Source: G039029935 sp039029935 | GTDB lineage: Bacteria; Chloroflexota; Anaerolineae; Caldilineales; Caldilineaceae | Direction: 5' to 3' | Assembly: GCA_039029935.1 (NCBI GenBank) | Contig: JBCCFC010001041.1 | Span: forward strand, 1-5,008 | Length of the DNA: 5,008 bases | Shown here: positions 1-5,008 of the stretch, piece by piece | Numbering within the stretch: the first letter of the stretch is position 1 | Layout of the letters: each line of letters begins with the position of its first letter | Program-made: the position numbers and the translations under genes | Notes under the pieces: model-generated | Told to the model about the DNA's origin: nothing | The model's database searches: none | What the model saw: only the letters and a program-made list of their open reading frames with translations

Positions 1-1
1 G

Positions 2-106
2 GCGTTTGAGGTGTTCTTGGATACACCGCTTGCGATTAGTGGCGAGTTACCGCGTCGCCTCATTCTGGATGATATCTTTACCTATCCAGAGGACTTTGTG
101 GTGTAG
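2..106 (+). CDS. C-terminal end of an unrecognised protein (5' end outside window)
   Basis: The frame starting at base 2 is open from the window edge to a TAG at 104-106 and gives 34 residues, ending in ...IFTYPEDFVV. Codon choice (GAT, GTG, TTG, CTG, GAG) resembles that of the next gene, which favours this frame. A second plus-strand frame is also open here, but it is rich in Arg, Cys and Trp and looks non-coding. The visible tail has mixed hydrophobic and acidic residues, with no membrane helix or motif I can assign to a family. It lies in the same direction as the CHAT-like gene, 112 bases upstream, so the two could be co-transcribed. The repeat hairpin between them might separate or attenuate them. 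The function cannot be told from this fragment. Confidence 0.6.
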   Translation, partial: AFEVFLDTPLAISGELPRRLILDDIFTYPEDFVV

Positions 107-118
107 GGGGATAAGCAT

Positions 119-194
119 TTCAGCGAGTCAGCTTATCAGCACTTCAGCACTTCAGCACTTCAGCATTTCTGGCTGACTGGCTGACTCGCTGAAC
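119..194. repeat. Octamer tandem array with inverted half; 14-bp hairpin
   Basis: TCAGC occurs at 120, 128, 136, 144, 152 and 160, an exact 8-base period over six units (120-167). The middle three units are identical (TCAGCACT at 136, 144 and 152) and the others vary only in the last three bases. After a 3-base spacer (TCT), the reverse complement GCTGA recurs at 172, 180 and 188, also on an 8-base period, including two identical GGCTGACT units at 171-178 and 179-186. The outer parts form a perfect 14-bp inverted repeat, 119-132 against 180-193, with a 47-base loop. Because any GCTGA can pair with any TCAGC, several pairing registers are possible. No T-run follows, so it is not a standard intrinsic terminator. 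It ends 6 bases before the ribosome binding site of the next gene. Confidence 0.9.
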
Positions 195-200
195 CGCTAC

Positions 201-206
201 GGAGGT
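201..206 (+). promoter_or_regulatory. Ribosome binding site for the CHAT-like gene
   Basis: GGAGGT is a near-perfect Shine-Dalgarno match. It lies 12 bases before the ATG at 219, which is somewhat longer than the usual 5-9 base gap. The only in-frame codons between the upstream stop (TGA at 174-176) and 219 are non-start codons, so this site supports ATG 219 as the start. It sits just downstream of the octamer hairpin, so folding of that array could affect access to it. Confidence 0.7.
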
Positions 207-218
207 GTAAGAACCTGT

Positions 219-1019
219 ATGAGTATCGAAACCTTGATTGCCGATGTGATGATTGTGATTCTGTTTGCTATTATCGGCTTGATGGCACTGGACAGACGAC
301 GACGTGATGTCAAATTAATTGAAGACTTGCGCAAGGACAACAAGCTACTGCATCATCAGATGGATATGGCCTTTTCTATCTCCAGAGGCATGTATGAGCA
401 TATTGACCGCAAAGAACGCGCCTTGAGTCCGGTGACGCCTGAAGAACGGTCTTTTCGGGTACTGTTTGGCTTTGCCGATTTACCGACCTCTGTCGCACCC
501 GCATTGGATCGCGAGTCGGAGGTCAAAGCCATTCTCTCAACCAATGTGGACCATTTTGTCTATCCAGACATCACGCTCGACAAGCTGATTGACGAGTTGT
601 GTCGTGATGTCAATGGCGGTGCGTATCAGGTCTTGGACTTGTCTGGGCATAGTGCTGAAGAGGGCTTCTTTATGCATGATGAAGAAATCCTCGACGAGGC
701 CATTCTGGGGTCGTTGTTGTCTATCTCGCCCGTGCAGTTGGTCACACTCCGAAACTGCTATTCGTTGGAGATTGCGCGCACAGCGGTCAATGCACATGGT
801 GTTGATTGGGCGTTGGGTATCTCACGCGAAATCTATCAGGATTGTGCTGACCGCTTTTTGAAGATATTTTATGGTCAGCTTTTCGACCGCAAAGTCCTGA
901 ACAATACCAATGTGTTGAAATCGTTTCGTCTTGCACAATTGGGGATACGCGCTGAACATCGTTCCTATATGCAATTATACAGTGCGCGTCAAATTGCCCA
1001 GACTGTCAGAGAGAGGTGA
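219..1019 (+). CDS. Membrane-anchored CHAT-like (caspase-family) cysteine protease domain protein
   Basis: The 266-residue protein begins with one hydrophobic helix (residues about 6-24). This is followed by DRRRRD at 25-30, which by the positive-inside rule places the remainder in the cytoplasm. A charged, probably helical or coiled-coil stalk spans about 27-66. Residues about 78-240 read as a compact CHAT domain. The opening strand and loop VLFGFADLPT (81-90) resemble the family's L(F/L)xxANPT segment, followed by a D-R-E-S-E stretch (97-101). A second strand ends in LDLSGHS (139-145), giving candidate catalytic His144. Then VQLVTLRNCYS (172-182) gives candidate nucleophile Cys180. The downstream HGVDWALGISREI and DRFLKIFYGQL segments match the 'G(V)xxxIGmsxxI...aaxxFxxxFYxxL' end of CHAT effectors. 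CHAT enzymes are caspase-fold proteases that cleave proteins once activated. The target here is unknown. Unusual points are the small size, the membrane anchor, GHS instead of the usual GHG, and RNC instead of NAC. A catalytically weak or inactive member is possible. ATG 219 is the first standard start in frame and has an upstream ribosome binding site. Confidence 0.72.
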   Translation: MSIETLIADVMIVILFAIIGLMALDRRRRDVKLIEDLRKDNKLLHHQMDMAFSISRGMYEHIDRKERALSPVTPEERSFRVLFGFADLPTSVAPALDRESEVKAILSTNVDHFVYPDITLDKLIDELCRDVNGGAYQVLDLSGHSAEEGFFMHDEEILDEAILGSLLSISPVQLVTLRNCYSLEIARTAVNAHGVDWALGISREIYQDCADRFLKIFYGQLFDRKVLNNTNVLKSFRLAQLGIRAEHRSYMQLYSARQIAQTVRER

Positions 1020-1120
1020 TGAGTATTCCCATTGTTCCATGCTTACTGGTTGGTGTGCTGTGAAGGTAGGTAGGTTTGATGCGTTACGCCACTAGAAAGC
1101 TGTGAGTCTATGGTCGGTTA
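1020..1120. other. Convergent intergenic gap, no clear element
   Basis: This 101-base gap lies between the stop of the CHAT-like gene and the stop of the minus-strand regulator gene. I looked for a bidirectional terminator and found no stable GC-rich stem followed by a T-run on either strand, only very short pairings such as GCG/CGC around 1081-1089. A small tetramer repeat (GGTAGGTAGG, 1066-1075) is present without obvious meaning. Transcripts from the two genes could overlap here. Confidence 0.5.
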
Positions 1121-4100
1121 TCAATTCTCAGATGCGTTTGCAATCGTCCGATTCACCATGATGTTCTCTAAGAACGAATCCCGCAATGCTGTGTCCGAGA
1201 TTTCGTCAGCCTGTTGTTGTAGCATGGCATAGCTACGTGTCAGAAGCCCTTCGGCGCGGTCGTCATTGACGGCACGCAAGACTTGATAGCAAACCCAATG
1301 GGGCCAAAACTGTTCGCCCACATATTGATAGTGCATGTCTACATCCAAGCGTGTGTATAACCAGTCGACTTCGGTCAATGCCTCAGCGAATTGTTCTGAT
1401 ACGTGTCCAGGCAAGAGACTTGTCAGGCGACCTGTGGGGCGTTCTTCAATGCCACTCGTCAACAGTCCCGACGGTTTTGCTTGCAAATAGGCGACATGTG
1501 CCAGGCCTGTACGCGGCCCAATCTCCAGCAAATCGCTCATTTGGCCTTGGGTACACTGAAGTGCTTGCTCAAACGCATGTTTGGCCTCGGTCAATGCGCC
1601 CTGCCCCAAATAGGCGTAGCCCAGAGCCATATAGCCCAAGACATGTTGATGCCGTGCGACTTGCTCGTGCAGGGTCAACATCTCTTGGGCGAGGTCATAG
1701 GCGTGGTCAGTTCGTTTTTGGAGTGAGGCCACCAAACTCAGGTTGCCCATAATCATGTAACGCAGGTTGGGGTCAGCGAGGGTGACGGCATCGGTGAGCA
1801 GCGGTGTCAGCATTTGCCTCGCCCGCTCGTATTGTCCCAGCGCAATATATTCAGAGGCGAGGGGTACAAGTGTATAGTAGGTACGATAGTCATGGCCTAA
1901 CTCTTCATGAATCTCGACGGCGGCTTTGAGATAGGCAATGCGCTGGAGGCTGTTGGTCCCCATCGACATCTTGCCCAATTCGCTCAGGGTTTCGGCCTCA
2001 CCTGTGCGGTGCTGAAGCTGTTGGCGGATGCGCAATGACTCCTGTAGATAGTGCTTCATCTTTTCGCCACTTGTGCGGTAAGAGGCCAACAATGCACCCA
2101 TCTCAAAGAGCATTTCGGCCTCACCCCAGCGATTGCCTGTTTGCCGATAGTGTGCCAATGCCTTTTCACCATGTGCCAGACCTGCATCCAGATTGCTGTC
2201 ATAGAAGGATGTATAGAAGGCCATGATCATTTCATAGCGGCCTTGTAGATGGGGTGGGGATTGCGAGGTGAGACGTTGCTCCACCTGCCAGCAATGTTGC
2301 TTGATGGCCTCCAATTCACCTGCCAGCATGGAGAGATAGGCCATGCTGAGATAATAGCGGATTTCGAGGGTCTGGGTTTTTTCCTCGGCCTCTGTGCGTT
2401 GAGTTGACAGCATTGGTGTGCTGATGAGCAGTTGCACCTGTTTGCCAAGGGCTAACCCTTCAGCATGTTGCGAAAGGTGTCGGTGGGTTTCTAGCTGTAC
2501 AACCCCAATGTGCAAGCGCAATGTTTCTACCATGCGCGGTGTATAGTCAATCGTTGGTCCGAGCAATGCACCCAGCGAATTGGGGGTAGGCATCACGGTC
2601 AATAGCTCGTTTAGATGTTGGGCTGTGGTAAATACCTCTTGGTAGAGACCACCGCGCATATAAAAATGGGCGAGGGCATCAAACGCCATCTCAATCAAGG
2701 GGAACCAACGGTAGTGGAGCGTCTGTCGCCAAGCCAAGTCGGTGTGGTCCTGTGTACGGCGCAGCGCCGCCAATGCCTCCACCGCATTGTCGCCATCCAA
2801 ACGAGCGGCATGGTCCACCAAGTGGGTTAGGTAATGGGTGCAATAGGTGTGCCAAAACGCAGTTGTCTCTGGTGCAGTCTCTGTATACTGGCTGTGCCAT
2901 TTGTCACGCAGAAAGGCTTGGATCAAAGGGTGTAGCTCATACCGCCCAACGGTTTTGACCTGTAAGAGCGAGGTGTCTGTCAGCCGTTTGAGTTGCGGCA
3001 GCGAGAGACCGACAATGTGGTTTGCCGCATGACGGTCAAACGCACCTGCAAAGTGGGCCAATTTCATCAGTGCTTGCTGTTGGTCCGGCGTCAACAGACG
3101 CCATGAATGGTCAATCAGCGTATCAATCGTTTGGTGTCGTTGTGCATCTGTCGCCTCCTGCACAAGCAAGGTACGGTCGTGTTGCAGTTGCGTGGTAATC
3201 TCCGCCAACGTGAGATGCTCGGTCCAAGCCGCGACCATTTCTAGCGCAATCGGTAGCCCACCCGTTAGCTGACATATCTCTATAATCTGGGGAAAATCTG
3301 TGCGATGGAGTTCAAAGGCGGGGTTATAACGGCGAGTGCGGTCAAGAAAAAGCTGGATACTGGCATAGTCACTTTGTAGGGCGGTTGATTGCGATTTATC
3401 GCCGGATAGGCCAGCGGTGCTAAACTCACGCACCAATTGGTTCTCGACCATTTCAGGGCTAGGGACCGGTAGTGGGGTAACGTTTAACACTGTCTCACCC
3501 AGTAACTGTAAACGCACACGCGAGGTTGTCAATAGTACACAGTTGGGGGCGTCACGCATGATCGTCATCAGCAGCGATTTGGCGGCTACGACATGCTCAA
3601 AATTGTCAAAGATGAGCAGCATCTGACGGTTATGCAGATAGTGGAGCACTTGTGCTTGGAGGTCTTCTTGATTGCCGGGCGGTATGTTGAGTGCCGCCGC
3701 CATCTCCGCGATAATGGATTGTGTGGCGGTGTTGGGGTTCTCTGCAAGAGAGGATACACCCGCTAACGGCACAAAGCAGACACCATCTCGAAAATATCCA
3801 GCCTCGCCACGCTGTCTATTCAGTGCATATTGACCGACGGTCAAGGCCATGTGTGTTTTGCCCACGCCGCCCATGCCCACCAAGGTGATTAATCGGAGTT
3901 CCGTGTTTCGGAGATAGTCGAGCACGGTTGTGAGCAAATCATCCCGCCCCAACAAAGGGACCAAAGGCGCAGGGGCGTAGTGACGTGACATGTCCTCTTC
4001 ATTGGTTGTCGCCTCGGCTTGACGCATGGTTTGATCTGGATTGTGTGTCTGTTGCTCTTCTACCAGTTGCTCTTCTACCAGTTGCTCTTCTGCCAGTTGC

Positions 4101-5008
4101 GCAATGCTCTGTTGCTCAATATCTGCCTGCGCATCTAGTTCCATTTCAGGGTCTATCTCTGCTTCCATTTCTGGTTCCGTCTTTGGCTCCATCACAGGTT
4201 CAATCACAGGTTCAATCACAGGTTCAATCTCTGCACGATTGGCGATATGGCTATCTTGCTTGCGCTCAACCTCGTGAACATCGCCCATGCGAATACGAAC
4301 AAGCAACGCTTCTGTTTCCGCATCCGGAACCACGTCCAAATCTTCGGCCAGTTGTAGGCGACAGATGCGGTATTGCTCAATCGCCGCAGCATAGCGTTTT
4401 TGACGCGCAAAAATCAACATCTTCAATCTGTGTGCTGCCTCATGCCAAGGCATCAGAGAAAGCAATCTATCCAGATAGTTATGCGCCTGCAACAATTCAT
4501 CTTGGTTTGCTTCATGCCCCGCCAACAGAAAGAAGGCTTCGACGACTTGTGTCATCGTCTCTTCGCGGACTGTTTCCACCCAACGGGTAAACTCTGGGCT
4601 GTTGAGGACACGGAGTCCATCTAAAAAGGGTCCTCGATAGCGGCTGATGAGCTGACGACAACGGGTCATATCGGCGGGGGATTGAGTGGTCTGACGTATT
4701 TGTTGCAACTCTTGTGTAAGCTGATGGATATCGACCGTGACTAAAGGGGGGGCAGCTAGGGACAGAGTTTCGGGCGTAATCACCAGAAATGGCTCAAAGT
4801 GTTGCCGCAACCGTACCAGGTGCTGGCTGAGATAGCGACGCCCTGCGCGATTTTCCACATCGGGCCAAAGCAGGTTGGCTAACTCTGTGCGCTTGACTGG
4901 TTCTTGGACAACGGCCAGATAGTAAACCAACGCCTCTAGCTTGGCAGGTCCCCAGTTTTGCATGGTTTCCTGCCCTAAAATAATACGTGGTATCCCTAGT
5001 AATTGAAA
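1121..5008 (-). CDS. AfsR/SARP-like STAND regulator: winged helix, BTAD, NB-ARC and TPR (5' end outside window)
   Basis: This is probably a signal-responsive, ATP-switched transcription regulator; its DNA target and its signal are unknown. The frame stays open to the window edge. The 15 codons before the first ATG (4961-4963) read FQLLGIPRIILGQET, which fits the usual LLGxPxVxxxG opening of BTAD regulators, so that ATG is internal and the real start lies beyond 5008. Numbering from that Met: winged helix to about 75 (LLWPD at 31-35); BTAD about 76-225 (YRGPFLDGL at 109-117); acidic repeat-bearing linker about 245-325; NB-ARC about 335-690, with Walker A GMGGVGKT (363-370), Walker B LLIFDN (449-454), TTSR (479-482), GLPIAL (569-574) and an LHPL motif (677-680) in the MHD position. 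A helical TPR-like region runs from about 700 to 1160; the clearest repeat is near 1105-1140. There is no C-terminal LuxR-type HTH. All ATPase motifs look intact and no frameshift is visible. The stop is TGA at 1121-1123. Confidence 0.9.
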   Translation of the reverse strand, partial: FQLLGIPRIILGQETMQNWGPAKLEALVYYLAVVQEPVKRTELANLLWPDVENRAGRRYLSQHLVRLRQHFEPFLVITPETLSLAAPPLVTVDIHQLTQELQQIRQTTQSPADMTRCRQLISRYRGPFLDGLRVLNSPEFTRWVETVREETMTQVVEAFFLLAGHEANQDELLQAHNYLDRLLSLMPWHEAAHRLKMLIFARQKRYAAAIEQYRICRLQLAEDLDVVPDAETEALLVRIRMGDVHEVERKQDSHIANRAEIEPVIEPVIEPVMEPKTEPEMEAEIDPEMELDAQADIEQQSIAQLAEEQLVEEQLVEEQQTHNPDQTMRQAEATTNEEDMSRHYAPAPLVPLLGRDDLLTTVLDYLRNTELRLITLVGMGGVGKTHMALTVGQYALNRQRGEAGYFRDGVCFVPLAGVSSLAENPNTATQSIIAEMAAALNIPPGNQEDLQAQVLHYLHNRQMLLIFDNFEHVVAAKSLLMTIMRDAPNCVLLTTSRVRLQLLGETVLNVTPLPVPSPEMVENQLVREFSTAGLSGDKSQSTALQSDYASIQLFLDRTRRYNPAFELHRTDFPQIIEICQLTGGLPIALEMVAAWTEHLTLAEITTQLQHDRTLLVQEATDAQRHQTIDTLIDHSWRLLTPDQQQALMKLAHFAGAFDRHAANHIVGLSLPQLKRLTDTSLLQVKTVGRYELHPLIQAFLRDKWHSQYTETAPETTAFWHTYCTHYLTHLVDHAARLDGDNAVEALAALRRTQDHTDLAWRQTLHYRWFPLIEMAFDALAHFYMRGGLYQEVFTTAQHLNELLTVMPTPNSLGALLGPTIDYTPRMVETLRLHIGVVQLETHRHLSQHAEGLALGKQVQLLISTPMLSTQRTEAEEKTQTLEIRYYLSMAYLSMLAGELEAIKQHCWQVEQRLTSQSPPHLQGRYEMIMAFYTSFYDSNLDAGLAHGEKALAHYRQTGNRWGEAEMLFEMGALLASYRTSGEKMKHYLQESLRIRQQLQHRTGEAETLSELGKMSMGTNSLQRIAYLKAAVEIHEELGHDYRTYYTLVPLASEYIALGQYERARQMLTPLLTDAVTLADPNLRYMIMGNLSLVASLQKRTDHAYDLAQEMLTLHEQVARHQHVLGYMALGYAYLGQGALTEAKHAFEQALQCTQGQMSDLLEIGPRTGLAHVAYLQAKPSGLLTSGIEERPTGRLTSLLPGHVSEQFAEALTEVDWLYTRLDVDMHYQYVGEQFWPHWVCYQVLRAVNDDRAEGLLTRSYAMLQQQADEISDTALRDSFLENIMVNRTIANASEN
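4051..4095 (-). repeat. Three 15-bp tandem units inside the regulator linker
   Basis: GTTGCTCTTCTACCA occurs at 4051-4065 and 4066-4080, with a third copy at 4081-4095 that differs by one base (TGCCA). On the minus strand these encode repeated (V/A)EEQL blocks (residues about 290-304) in the acidic linker between the BTAD and NB-ARC parts. The unit is a multiple of three, so gain or loss of copies would keep the frame. The near identity suggests recent duplication by replication slippage. Confidence 0.9.
4185..4229 (-). repeat. 12-bp tandem units encoding EPVI/EPVM repeats
   Basis: GGTTCAATCACA is repeated exactly at 4197-4208 and 4209-4220. It is flanked by a diverged copy (GGCTCCATCACA, 4185-4196) and a partial copy (GGTTCAATC, 4221-4229). 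On the minus strand this gives EP-V-I/M blocks at residues about 246-259, continuing into a looser Glu-Pro stretch (EPKTEPEME). The unit is in frame, so variation would change only linker length. It is probably a disordered hinge between the DNA-binding/BTAD part and the ATPase. Confidence 0.9.

Noticed and set aside
119..193. Octamer hairpin as an intrinsic terminator
   Set aside because: The stem is strong, but the loop is 47 bases and no T-run follows on the plus strand; GAACCGCTAC and the ribosome binding site come directly after.
120..194. CRISPR array
   Set aside because: The units are 8 bases long with no unique spacers, so this is a simple tandem repeat with an inverted part.
537..797. 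Minus-strand open frame of 86 codons inside the CHAT-like gene
   Set aside because: It is rich in Arg, Gln and Cys without family features, and it is opposite the segment holding the His/Cys landmarks of a coherent plus-strand protein.
1065..1077. GGTAGGTAGGT tract as a meaningful repeat or G-quadruplex
   Set aside because: It has only about two and a half tetramer units and runs of just two G; this is easily chance.
1351..1752. Plus-strand open frame of 133 codons antisense to the TPR region
   Set aside because: The composition is rich in Arg, Pro and Ser, typical of a shadow frame, with no recognisable motif. The minus-strand frame has clear TPR-type helices throughout.
3985..4590. Plus-strand open frame of 201 codons opposite the regulator
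   Set aside because: It lies antisense to the regulator's linker and BTAD region. Its repeated LLPVA and QVQSQ stretches are mirror images of the 15-bp and 12-bp coding repeats, and it has no domain features.

Overview
This 5,008-base window carries the tail of one gene, one complete gene and most of a third, all protein-coding. I see no rRNA, tRNA, CRISPR array, transposase or attachment site. Base composition is moderate, near 50% G+C by eye. The right-hand gene (winged helix, BTAD, NB-ARC ATPase and TPRs in one very long protein) is an architecture common in filamentous or multicellular Chloroflexota and in some Actinobacteria and Cyanobacteria. The moderate G+C favours a Chloroflexota-type host, but this is inference from architecture and no phylogenetic marker is present.

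Layout: positions 2-106 are the last 34 codons of an unrecognised plus-strand gene. Positions 107-218 are a gap holding a striking octamer array: six TCAGC cores spaced exactly 8 bases apart, followed by three inverted GCTGA cores on the same period. Together they can form a 14-bp hairpin just before a GGAGGT ribosome binding site. Positions 219-1019 encode a 266-residue protein with one N-terminal membrane helix, a short charged helical stalk and a C-terminal domain that I read as a small CHAT (caspase-like) protease domain with a His144/Cys180 dyad. Positions 1020-1120 are a convergent gap without a convincing terminator. From 5008 down to 1121 on the minus strand runs a giant AfsR/SARP-like STAND regulator. 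Its reading frame is open to the window edge, so its true start lies outside.

How the parts may work together: the minus-strand protein looks like a signal-sensing, ATP-switched transcription regulator. The plus-strand protein looks like a membrane-tethered protease effector. STAND ATPases and CHAT proteases often occur together in prokaryotic signalling and conflict systems. Here the genes are convergent rather than in one operon, so a functional link is only a hypothesis. The most unusual items are the compact membrane-anchored CHAT-like protein and the bidirectional octamer array in its leader.
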